From assembly GCA_900757385.1 (NCBI GenBank), contig CAAENO010000110.1, forward strand, positions 1-28,316: a stretch of 28,316 bases of DNA, given 5' to 3'. Positions 7,406-15,278 of the stretch are shown here, in pieces. Position numbers and translations under genes: made by a program. Under the pieces are notes generated by a model. It saw only the letters and a list, made by a program, of their open reading frames with translations. It ran no database searches and was not told the origin of the DNA. This DNA comes from an uncultured Collinsella sp. GTDB lineage: Bacteria > Actinomycetota > Coriobacteriia > Coriobacteriales > Coriobacteriaceae. The stretch's first letter is position 1. Each line of letters starts with the position of its first letter.

Positions 7406-7811
7406 GAACTTTGCCAGCGCCTTGGCGAATCTTGAGGATGCACCCAATCAGGATCTTAGCAATGATTTTGTTCAGAGTGGATTGATTAATAAGTTCAACC
7501 TTCAGTTTGAGCTGAGCTGGAAGCTCCTTAAACGTCTGCTCGAGTATGAGGGCGCCACGCTTGCTGCATCGGGGTCTCCTCGTGCCATCTTGAAGGAAGC
7601 CTACCGATTCTACGACTTTATTGATGAGGCGGCATGGCTAGATATGCTCAGAGACCGCAATACGAACGTCCATATCTATGACAACAAGCTCGCTCAAGAT
7701 TTGATTCAGCGTATCTTAAACGTCTATATCCCCGCTTTCTGTCGGTTGAGAGACGGGCTGATGGGACGCTACGGCGATCTTCTTCTGGTGCCCGACGACC
7801 AGTTTGTTTAA
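7392..7811 (+). CDS. HEPN-fold protein, nucleotidyltransferase substrate-binding (HI0074) family, putative toxin
   Basis: This 139-aa all-helical protein has the family blocks FELSWKLLKRLLEYEG (39-54), SPRAILKEAYR (62-72) and WLDMLRDRN (82-90). RNTNVH (89-94) fits the Rx4H catalytic motif of HEPN ribonucleases, so it could be a toxin. The start ATG at 7392 lies inside the nucleotidyltransferase gene, which indicates coupled translation. Whether it is active or only a structural partner cannot be told from sequence alone. Confidence 0.82.
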   Translation: MKKYENFASALANLEDAPNQDLSNDFVQSGLINKFNLQFELSWKLLKRLLEYEGATLAASGSPRAILKEAYRFYDFIDEAAWLDMLRDRNTNVHIYDNKLAQDLIQRILNVYIPAFCRLRDGLMGRYGDLLLVPDDQFV

Positions 7812-7862
7812 TTCCTTTAGATTTCGCGGATTTCGCGGAGGGTTGTTGCCGTTTACCGAGGG

Positions 7863-7878
7863 GTTGTTGTGCAACAAC
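7863..7878. promoter_or_regulatory. GTTGTTG-TG-CAACAAC dyad upstream of the surface protein gene
   Basis: A 7-bp perfect inverted repeat with a 2-bp centre lies about 70 bp before the start codon at 7949. The 12-base core TTGTTGTGCAAC recurs at 9823-9834, upstream of the next gene. It may be an operator. There is no T-run, so it is not a terminator. Confidence 0.3.
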
Positions 7879-7948
7879 GGGCGAGCTGCAATACTTATTT
7901 TTATCTTTGCAAACTGCACTTTAACTACACCAATGCAGGGAGGATCTT

Positions 7949-9757
7949 ATGCAGCCCAAGCATTCTGCGATTGTCGCGGGCCTGACGCTGGCGCTTTCGT
8001 TTGGCGCCGTTTCCGCGCCGGCACCCGCCGCTGCCGAGGAGCCCACGCCGGGCGTTGCCTCGGATGCGACCGATATCGATAAGGGTCTCTATACCCAGCA
8101 GTCCTTTTCGGGCGTGCTGAGGTCGGTCCAGGGCGTTTCGTTTGTTAACGTGACTCCCGAGATGAAGTACTTCACCAAATATGAGAGTCACGGCAACTAT
8201 AACCAGGGCTTTTCGTACGGTGACGGTTATAACGCGCTGGGTTATTACCAGTTCGACCGTCGTTGGTCGCTCATTCCGTTTATGAAGCAGGCCTACAACT
8301 ACAACCCCGAAAAATACAGCATGCTCAAGGATGCGATTGATCGCGGCAGCGAGATTTCCAACATGAGCAATGCCATGTACGAGAACGGCCAGCTCACCGA
8401 GTTGGGCCGTATTGCGCAGGAGGCCTTCCAGGGCGCTTATAACATCGATCCTGTTGAGTTCTCAGCTCTTCAAGATGCCTATGCGTACAACTCGTACTAT
8501 GCGGTGACCGAGGCGTGGCTCAAGAGTGGCCTGGGCATTGATATTTCGGGCCGTGCCGATTGCGTTAAGGGCATGGTGTGGAGCATCACCAACATGTGCG
8601 GCACCGGTGGCTGCAGGGACTTCTTCCGTTGGGCGAATCTCTCCAACGATATGTCCGACCGCGAGTTTGTGACGGCGCTTTCCAACAGTGTGGTCAATAA
8701 CGTGGCGACCAAGTATTCGAGCCAGCCCCAGTATCATGAGGGCTGGAAGAACCGCTACCGCAATGAGCTGAAGGACTGCTTGGTTTATATCGCCGAGGAC
8801 GAGGCCGCTGCGACGCCCGTGCAGCCCGAACCTACGCCGGCGCCCTCGCCGACGCCTGATTCGAATGACGACTCGAGCGACGATGCCAACGATGACAGGA
8901 TGGATGCGCCCTCGACCGGTGCTGACGGTGATGGCTCTGCTGGTGGCACTACCAACAACGGCTCTACCTCGAACGGTTCCGATTCAAACGGCTCTGCTGC
9001 GGGCGATTCGTCTTCAAGCTCTGCCGGCAATACGGACAGCGACGCTTCTGGTTCGACCGGCGCTGGCACCTCTAACTCATCCACCGGCTCGAGCGATTCG
9101 TCCGTTGGCACCGGCTCTAACAACGGCTCCGGCTCTGACGCAACCCCTGGTTCCGATGCTTCCAAGGATGACTCGAATAAGGCGCCGGACGTTCCCGTTG
9201 CTTCGCCGGACAAGAAGCCTTCTTTCTCCGAGCAGCTTGGCTCTACGCTGGGCTCTTCGCTGATGGCTGGCGTCAATAACGGCTCGACCCAGAACAAGGG
9301 CAACTCTGATCAGGTTTCCACGGAAAAGATCGAAGCCGCAAAGGGCGACTCCAAGGACAAGGCTTCCGAGAAGACCGAATCCGATAAGGGTTCTAGCTCT
9401 GAGGAGAAGAGCGACAAGTCCGAACAGAAGAAGGACGAGGATAAGAAGTCTGAATCTGAGGAGAAGGACAAGAGCAAGGCCGAGGGCGAAAAGAAACAGT
9501 CCGAAGACGACGACAAGAGCGGTGCTGACAACCAGGTCCAAGAGCAAAATGACTCCAAAACGGTGACCACCACGACCACGACGACTACAACTACCAAGTC
9601 CTCGGGCGGCAACATGCCCAAGACGGGCGATCTGATTGTGATGGCGAGCCTTGCCAGCGCGAGCTTGGCCACACTGGGCGCTACGTCTATCGTAAGTGGT
9701 AAGCATAAGCTCGATCAGCAGAAGAAGGCTTCTGGGGAGGACGGCTCGGAGGAGTAA
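7949..9757 (+). CDS. Secreted LPXTG-like cell-wall-anchored protein with lysozyme-like N-terminal domain
   Basis: This 602-aa protein has a signal peptide (about 1-29, cleavage near APAAAE). Its globular domain spans about 65-283, where KYESHGNYNQGF and YNALGYYQFDRRW resemble the catalytic-Glu region (Glu79) and substrate cleft of lysozyme/transglycosylase folds. That domain has four cysteines (205, 217, 222, 277). A Ser/Asp/Gly/Asn-rich linker (about 290-430), a Lys/Glu/Ser-rich charged segment (about 455-535) and a run of threonines follow. The sorting signal is MPKTG (556-560), then a hydrophobic helix and a Lys-rich tail. MPKTG deviates from LPXTG at the first position, so sortase use is inferred. 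The ATG follows GGGAGG. It has its own terminator. Peptidoglycan hydrolysis is a guess from the fold-like motifs. Confidence 0.8.
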   Translation: MQPKHSAIVAGLTLALSFGAVSAPAPAAAEEPTPGVASDATDIDKGLYTQQSFSGVLRSVQGVSFVNVTPEMKYFTKYESHGNYNQGFSYGDGYNALGYYQFDRRWSLIPFMKQAYNYNPEKYSMLKDAIDRGSEISNMSNAMYENGQLTELGRIAQEAFQGAYNIDPVEFSALQDAYAYNSYYAVTEAWLKSGLGIDISGRADCVKGMVWSITNMCGTGGCRDFFRWANLSNDMSDREFVTALSNSVVNNVATKYSSQPQYHEGWKNRYRNELKDCLVYIAEDEAAATPVQPEPTPAPSPTPDSNDDSSDDANDDRMDAPSTGADGDGSAGGTTNNGSTSNGSDSNGSAAGDSSSSSAGNTDSDASGSTGAGTSNSSTGSSDSSVGTGSNNGSGSDATPGSDASKDDSNKAPDVPVASPDKKPSFSEQLGSTLGSSLMAGVNNGSTQNKGNSDQVSTEKIEAAKGDSKDKASEKTESDKGSSSEEKSDKSEQKKDEDKKSESEEKDKSKAEGEKKQSEDDDKSGADNQVQEQNDSKTVTTTTTTTTTTKSSGGNMPKTGDLIVMASLASASLATLGATSIVSGKHKLDQQKKASGEDGSEE

Positions 9758-9788
9758 TCTTCTAGATCGTTTTCTATAAGAGTTTGGG

Positions 9789-9824
9789 ACGGGGTCCGGT
9801 GCGGCGGCATCGGGCCCCGTTTTT
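9789..9824 (+). terminator. Rho-independent terminator of the surface protein gene
   Basis: ACGGGGTCCG (9789-9798) pairs with CGGGCCCCGT (9811-9820) with one G-T pair. The inner bases extend the stem toward a GGCG loop, and TTTTT follows at 9820-9824. Confidence 0.88.
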
Positions 9825-9957
9825 GTTGTGCAACGATTTGTTATGCCCCCTCGGGGGTCTGCTGCTACCGTTGCCCGAAACGTTTGCATGTCGATATTGT
9901 TGCGCTCTACCCGCTCGCTACAATGGGTATCGTGCTGCGTTAGAAGGAGAGTTTACG

Positions 9958-11757
9958 GTGTCTGAACAGGCGAATTATGGTGTTGCTCATGCGTTTGGCG
10001 CACGGTTGCTCAGTTATGCGGATAACGCAGCTCTGCCGGTTGATGTACACGACTTTTCCGATGCAATCAATCGGTGTTTACTCGTCGATAAGACTATGTT
10101 TATTGCCGATATATTGGACAGCGAAGCACCTGTTGCGGTTTGCTGTCGGCCCAAGGGTTTTGGCAAGAGCATGAATCTATCGATGCTCAAATGCTATTTG
10201 GAACGACCTGATCACCGGCGGCCGGATCGAAGCCCGTTCGTCGGCTCCCAGATTTGGCAGGCGGGCGGCGGTCACTATCGTGATGAGTACGCGTGTTATC
10301 CGATCATCACGCTCGACTTTTCAGCTGCCGCTGCGGGGCGCGACGCCGATGCTGCGGCGGCTATTCGCAGCGCTGTCGCGAACGAGTGCGCCCGATTGCT
10401 GCCGCTGCTTGCCGCACCTGATCTGTCAAGACGTGAAGTCCGTCTTATCGAGAGGGCGGCGCGTGGGGTGGCCAGCGATAAGGAGATCGATGCGGCGCTT
10501 GGCGTGCTTATCAAGCTGCTCCAGGCAGCTTTCGATGAGCAGGTTGTTCTTCTGATAGACGACTACGACGCTGTATGTCCAAAGCGTTTGGACGCTAAGG
10601 ACGACGGTAGCGTGGATTCCCTAGAGTCGCTCATCCGAATGTTGTTCGACACCATTGCCGATGCCGGCGACTCGTTGCGATTGACGTGTCTGATGGGCGA
10701 GCGCCCCGGTCATGCCGAGTTTGCGTTGTCCCAACGTGGGGTTTCCTATCGGTCGGCGACAGCGTTGTCGAGTTGGTGTGATCGATGGTTCGGTTTTTCG
10801 GACGACGAAGTCCAAGTGCTGTTGGATTGCATCGGTCGCAACGGCTGTCTGGATGACGCGCGTGAGTGGCTCGAGGGCTATCTGTTTGGTGGTTTTTATT
10901 GCTCGAGCCCGGAGCGCGTGGTGGACTACGCACAGCGCGATTGCGTCGCGCCCGTTCGGGCGGATCTGTATGGTTACGCCGACCGTCTGAGCGCATGCGT
11001 CGGTGACTGGAATCTCATGCGCCTGTCCGCATTGTTCGATTTGGTTGAGCCGCATGGGTTTATTGAGGCGCCAGTGCATGTGCATGCCGAGGAGGTCGAT
11101 GCCGCCAAGCCCGAAGATATCTGGACTGCGCTGTATCTGTCTGGATTTCTTACGACGGACATGACAGGGCATTCGGAGGACGGCGCGTGCCTTCGTTCCC
11201 TGCGCCTGCCTAACAACGAAGTGCGTCAGGCGCTCCGTCTTGTAATTCTGGAATGGTTTGAGTGCGCCGTTGAGGACGTTGGAGTTATCGACTCGTTCCA
11301 TGACGGGTTGTGTCGAGGAGACGAGGACGCTGTAAAGCAAGCTTTGAGCTGTGCTATCGGCGATCTGGGCATCGATGTGGACAAATCAGATATGCCGACA
11401 GCCTATCATCTGGCGCTGCAGGGGCTTTGCTTTGGACTGTCCGGCTATTGCAATCCCAGCTCCAAGCGAAGTGGCGTCTCGGATCGCTGGGATATCCAGG
11501 TGATTCCCACCGGTCGGGTGTTTGACGTGGCCGACACGCTCGGCATGCTCGATGAGCGACCGCTCATTACGATCAACATGTTGTATGACCCTGGCGTCGA
11601 TGCCCTGGGCCTGGAACTGTTAGCGGTTCAGGCGCTGCTCGACATAGAGCGCGACGGCATCGATGATATCCGCGTGCCGCGCCCCGCCGTCGGGCGCATG
11701 CGTTGGGGCTTTGGTTTTGACGGTCAGCGTGTGTCCGTGGTGTGTCAACGACTGTAG
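9958..11757 (+). CDS. AAA-ATPase-like protein with a degenerate C-terminal nuclease-like domain
   Basis: This 599-aa protein belongs to the large, poorly understood predicted AAA-ATPase family common in gut bacteria. The Walker A region reads RPKGFGKSMNLSML (64-77), where family members usually have RRFGKS. Walker B is LLIDDYD (198-204). In the family the C-terminus is a PD-(D/E)xK nuclease-like domain. Here the matching region (VSDRWDIQV ... ERPLITINMLYDP) keeps an Asp, but the expected E-x-K strand reads ITINMLY, so it looks catalytically dead. The GTG at 9958 has AAGGAG 9 bp upstream; the open frame before it overlaps the preceding terminator and is not coding. It is convergent with the following glycosyltransferase gene. 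No function is known. Confidence 0.75.
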   Translation: MSEQANYGVAHAFGARLLSYADNAALPVDVHDFSDAINRCLLVDKTMFIADILDSEAPVAVCCRPKGFGKSMNLSMLKCYLERPDHRRPDRSPFVGSQIWQAGGGHYRDEYACYPIITLDFSAAAAGRDADAAAAIRSAVANECARLLPLLAAPDLSRREVRLIERAARGVASDKEIDAALGVLIKLLQAAFDEQVVLLIDDYDAVCPKRLDAKDDGSVDSLESLIRMLFDTIADAGDSLRLTCLMGERPGHAEFALSQRGVSYRSATALSSWCDRWFGFSDDEVQVLLDCIGRNGCLDDAREWLEGYLFGGFYCSSPERVVDYAQRDCVAPVRADLYGYADRLSACVGDWNLMRLSALFDLVEPHGFIEAPVHVHAEEVDAAKPEDIWTALYLSGFLTTDMTGHSEDGACLRSLRLPNNEVRQALRLVILEWFECAVEDVGVIDSFHDGLCRGDEDAVKQALSCAIGDLGIDVDKSDMPTAYHLALQGLCFGLSGYCNPSSKRSGVSDRWDIQVIPTGRVFDVADTLGMLDERPLITINMLYDPGVDALGLELLAVQALLDIERDGIDDIRVPRPAVGRMRWGFGFDGQRVSVVCQRL

Positions 11758-11781
11758 CGGCGGGCGAAAGCCCTTTACTAC
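11754..11781. terminator. Hairpin between convergent genes
   Basis: GGGC-GAAA-GCCC (11762-11773) with an outer GTAG/CTAC pair lies exactly between two convergent stop codons and is followed by TTT on the plus strand. The stem is short, so it is only a probable bidirectional terminator. Confidence 0.4.
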
Positions 11782-12797
11782 TCGGCGTCCTTCAGGGGCG
11801 GCATGGGCTTCCAGTTGGGGTCCTTGACGATCTTGCGTGCGTCCTTCATGCCACGGCGCAGCGCCGGAATACCGGTCTTAAAGCATTTGTCGACTGCTGC
11901 CAGACGAATGAACTCCTTGCAGAAGGTCGCGGCATTGCCCAGACGGAACAGCACGGGGTGGTAGTCGCCGTAGATCTGCATGTAGCGTGCCAGATAACCG
12001 CGGTTGCGCATGATGTAGTAGCGGTTGGTGTCGCTCGTGGAGTTGAGCTGGCGCTTGCCGGCGATATCCCAGTTAGAGACGGCGCGGGCGCGCTTGAGCA
12101 CCACGTCGGCAACCACGGCGGCGGGGAAGTGCTGGCTGGCCACGTAGCCGTAGCAGGCATCGTCGCCGTAGATAAAGAAGCGCGCGTCGGGCAGGCCGAT
12201 CTTGTCGACCACGCGGCGCGAGAACATGCCGCCCTCAAAGCACAGCTGGTTCATAGCGCGGTAGCCCTCGGGGCCCAAGTCCCACTTGGCGACAGGGTTG
12301 GGAATGCCGAGCGAAAGGATGAGCTGGTACTGCCAAAAGAAGGCGCCGCCGTCAAAGTCCAGGCGCGAACCCTGAATGACGTCGTAACGGTCGGTCCACT
12401 TGGCCAAGCGCTCGATGCCTTCGGGGATGACGAGCACGTCGTCGTCCATCACCCAGAACCACTGGGCGCCCAGGTCGTAGGCGCATTTGGTGCCGGCGGA
12501 GAAGCCACCCGCGCCGCCACCGTTTTCAAGCTGCGGCGCGTATATAACGCGGTCGGTGCCACCCTGTGAATCGGGCTGGTCGGTGTCGATGCCCCACAGG
12601 TTGGCGAGGCGCTCGTTAAATGCGGTGCACATGGCCTCGGTCTCGCGGGAATTCTCGTTATCGACAATCACGATGCGCCAGGGTGTTGCCGTGAGCTCGG
12701 TCATGGAGTCGAACAAGTTGGCCAGGAGTTCCTGGCGCTTGTACGTGACGACAACGATGGCGAGCTTATCGATGGGGGCGGGAAGGGTTGAAGGCAT
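11778..12797 (-). CDS. Family 2 glycosyltransferase, GlfT1/rhamnosyl-type
   Basis: This is a 339-aa cytosolic GT-A glycosyltransferase. The N-terminal strand IVVVTYKR (14-21) binds the nucleotide. VDNENS and NGGGAGGFSAGT (92-103) are the blocks seen in galactofuranosyl/rhamnosyl transferases of this group. The metal site is MDDD (117-120), and FIYGDDACYG (208-217) is the second acidic motif. The ATG at 12797 begins MPSTLPAPIDKLA; AAGGA lies about 13 bp upstream, a long spacing. It is transcribed away from the plus-strand glycosyltransferase operon, which suggests a shared role in one surface glycan. The sugar specificity is unknown. Confidence 0.83.
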   Translation of the reverse strand: MPSTLPAPIDKLAIVVVTYKRQELLANLFDSMTELTATPWRIVIVDNENSRETEAMCTAFNERLANLWGIDTDQPDSQGGTDRVIYAPQLENGGGAGGFSAGTKCAYDLGAQWFWVMDDDVLVIPEGIERLAKWTDRYDVIQGSRLDFDGGAFFWQYQLILSLGIPNPVAKWDLGPEGYRAMNQLCFEGGMFSRRVVDKIGLPDARFFIYGDDACYGYVASQHFPAAVVADVVLKRARAVSNWDIAGKRQLNSTSDTNRYYIMRNRGYLARYMQIYGDYHPVLFRLGNAATFCKEFIRLAAVDKCFKTGIPALRRGMKDARKIVKDPNWKPMPPLKDAE

Positions 12798-13053
12798 GGG
12801 GCAATATATCCTTTCACGCGCGGCGCACGAGCGCTGCGCGGAAGCTATCGAATACGTCCTTGGGACTGTCCTATTGTAAAGGCTCGGCGCACCTTGACGG
12901 CAAGCTTTGAATAAAACGCAGGAACCTGCCACGGGCCCGCCGCATGACGTGCGGCTACTTTGCCCGTAAGAGGCTCCATAGATTATATAAACGCCCGCTG
13001 GCGCGCTGACCCTTTGATACCATGAAACGACAGGTATTTCCTAAGGAGCACAT
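12798..13053. other. Divergent intergenic region with small dyads
   Basis: The region separates two divergent glycosyltransferase transcripts. On the minus strand TACAAT (12878-12873) with TTGCCG 19 bp upstream (12903-12898) is a possible promoter. Three short dyads lie close together: GCAGG-AA-CCTGC at 12918-12929, CGGGCCCG at 12932-12939 and GCCGCA-TGACG-TGCGGC at 12939-12955. They may be regulator sites. Confidence 0.35.
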
Positions 13054-14157
13054 TTGTCTACTAACGCCTCTGGCAGCCCTGTTCTGTCGCTGCTTATTCC
13101 CATTTACAATGTTCAGCGCTACCTGCGCGAGTGTCTCGATTCCGCCCTGGCGCAGACGCTCAAGGATATTGAGATCATCTGCATTAACGACGGGTCGACC
13201 GACAACTCGCCGGCGATTATCCGCGAGTATATGGAGCGCGATGGGCGCGTCAAGATGATCGACAAGGCCAACAGCGGCTACGGCGACTCGATGAACCACG
13301 GTCTGGAGATGGCGCGTGGCAAGTACGTTGGCATCTTGGAGTCCGATGACTTTATGGCGCCCGACGCACTCGAAAAGCTTGTCTCGGCCGCCGATAGCAA
13401 TAATGCCGACTTTGCGAAGGCGAACTTTGATTTCTACTGGTCTAAGCCCGAGGAGCGCCGTTCGCTGCACGAGATGTTTAAGGCAAGGGATTGTGGCAAA
13501 CCGGTGCATCCCAGCAATACGACGCAGTTCTTTAAGCAAAAACCGTCGATTTGGTCGGCCGTGTACCGTCGCGATTTTCTTGAGCGCAACGGTATCAAGT
13601 TCCTGCCGACTCCGGGGGCATCCTTTCAGGACACGTCATTCGCCTTTAAGGTAATCGCGTGCGCCGATAAGGCTGTTTACCTGCACGATGCCGTGTTGTC
13701 GTATCGCCAGGACAACGAGAATTCCTCGGTCAATTCTTCGGCTAAGGTCTTTTGCGTCAATACCGAGTATGCCGAGATTGAGCGTTGGATTCGAGAGGAA
13801 TATGCCCGCGACCACGCAAGTGATGACGTCGCGCGTATGCTCAAGTTTAATCAGCTCATTAAGTACGACTCGTATATGTGGAACTATGTGCGCTTGGCGC
13901 CCAAATTTTATAAGGAGTTCCTGGTGCAGATGGCCAAGGAATTTCAGGCGGCCTTGGACGCGGGTGAGTTTTCGCTTGACGACCTCAAGCCGTGGAAGCG
14001 CGCGAATCTCGCTGCCATCCTCAAAGATCCTGAGGGCTGGGTTGACGAGCATCCGAGTTTTGCGACGGATGGTGCCTTGGGGCGTGCTAAGTATTACGCC
14101 TCGGTTGGAGGCCCAGGCGTGGTCGCCGCCTTCCTCATCGAATCGCTAAGGGGGTAG
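13054..14157 (+). CDS. Family 2 glycosyltransferase (CpsI/EpsH-like)
   Basis: This 367-aa protein has an N-terminal GT-A domain: LLIPIYNVQRYLRECLDS (13-30), INDGSTD (44-50) and the metal-binding ESDD (96-99). The C-terminal 200 residues contain a WSAVYRRDFL block typical of capsule and exopolysaccharide transferases, including FLPTPGASFQDTSFAFK, where the acid would be catalytic. It starts with TTG at 13054, supported by AAGGAG just upstream; a normal ATG start is not available before the conserved fold. It heads a run of five glycosyltransferase genes on this strand. It is close in sequence to the gene at 15279-16397. Confidence 0.87.
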   Translation: MSTNASGSPVLSLLIPIYNVQRYLRECLDSALAQTLKDIEIICINDGSTDNSPAIIREYMERDGRVKMIDKANSGYGDSMNHGLEMARGKYVGILESDDFMAPDALEKLVSAADSNNADFAKANFDFYWSKPEERRSLHEMFKARDCGKPVHPSNTTQFFKQKPSIWSAVYRRDFLERNGIKFLPTPGASFQDTSFAFKVIACADKAVYLHDAVLSYRQDNENSSVNSSAKVFCVNTEYAEIERWIREEYARDHASDDVARMLKFNQLIKYDSYMWNYVRLAPKFYKEFLVQMAKEFQAALDAGEFSLDDLKPWKRANLAAILKDPEGWVDEHPSFATDGALGRAKYYASVGGPGVVAAFLIESLRG

Positions 14158-14163
14158 GTCGGC

Positions 14164-15204
14164 ATGGGAGAGGCCTCGTGTCCTAAAGCTACCATTGTCG
14201 TCCCCGTTTACAACTCTGCGTGCTCCATTCAGCGATGCCTCGATTCGCTGTTGGCCCAGTCCGAGCGCTCGATTCAGGTTGTCTGCGTCAACGACGGTTC
14301 GACTGATGATTCGTTGGACGTGTTGCGCCAGATTGCGCAGGCCGACGATCGCGTACTGGTGATTGATCAGGAAAACGCGGGTGTCTCGTGTGCTCGAAAT
14401 GCCGGTATCGATGCCGCCGAGGGCGAGACCGTCTTTTTTGTGGACGCCGACGATTACATCGATGCCCAGACGGTCGAGCGCGTGTTGCATGCCATGGAGT
14501 CTGCGGATGCCGAGGCCGCCGTTTTTGGCGGCGTCTGTGAACCTGCCGATGCTGCCCCCAAACGCGTCCAGCAACTCATGAGCCCCAAAGCTGGTACCTT
14601 CGGCGCCCGCAATCCTCAACTGCTGTTCCATTCGAATGCGCAGCCCTATGCCTGCCGTGCGGCTTTTTCGCGCGAGCTGCTCAATCGCGAAGGCATTCGC
14701 TTCGCCCCCGGTTTGGCTTTGGGCGAGGACGTCGTCTTCCAATTTGCGGCTTATGCGCTTGCCCGCAGGACCGTCGTCATGCCGGACAAGTTCTACCACT
14801 ACGTGATGGAGAGCGAATCGGCGACGCACGAGTTCAACAGTGCCGAGGCGCGCGCCAAAAAACTTGACGCCCACATGAGGATGCTCGAGGAGGTCTTGGA
14901 GGACTGGGCGGCCTACGGTCTTTTGGACCTGTGTCCCGGCGAGCTGATAACTTGGTTTTTGGACCTCATTGTGTTCGACCTGGCACGCTTGGATTCCGAT
15001 GACTTCCATCGCGTGGCGGCTCGCGTCAACATGGACCTCACGACGTTTTTGGGAACGGAGTGGGCGGATATGCCTGCTAAGGGCGCCGTTCGCCGTGTTG
15101 CCCACAAGCTCGTTGCGGCGACCGCGGGCGTTTCGATGGCAGACGCAACGCTGTTCTATCTTTCGACTCGCGGTCTCAAAGCCTGCCTGGAGCGCTTTCT
15201 CTAA
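14164..15204 (+). CDS. Family 2 glycosyltransferase
   Basis: This 346-aa GT-A enzyme has TIVVPVYNSACSIQRCLDS (10-28), NDGSTD (43-48), the metal site DADD (94-97) and the acceptor/catalytic block GLALGEDVVFQFAAYAL further on. It starts 6 bp after the preceding stop, with GGGGGTAGG serving as ribosome binding site inside the previous gene's end, so both are on one transcript. The C-terminus is helical without a membrane segment. Donor and acceptor are unknown. Confidence 0.86.
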   Translation: MGEASCPKATIVVPVYNSACSIQRCLDSLLAQSERSIQVVCVNDGSTDDSLDVLRQIAQADDRVLVIDQENAGVSCARNAGIDAAEGETVFFVDADDYIDAQTVERVLHAMESADAEAAVFGGVCEPADAAPKRVQQLMSPKAGTFGARNPQLLFHSNAQPYACRAAFSRELLNREGIRFAPGLALGEDVVFQFAAYALARRTVVMPDKFYHYVMESESATHEFNSAEARAKKLDAHMRMLEEVLEDWAAYGLLDLCPGELITWFLDLIVFDLARLDSDDFHRVAARVNMDLTTFLGTEWADMPAKGAVRRVAHKLVAATAGVSMADATLFYLSTRGLKACLERFL

Positions 15205-15278
15205 TTCCAAGCGCTGCCGCCCGCCGCAACTCGGCTGCTAAAATAACCCTGTTATACGCTATTCAACAGGAGGTTCTC

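Noticed and set aside
9598..9757. Classical LPXTG motif
   Set aside because: The motif actually reads MPKTG, so it is reported as LPXTG-like only.
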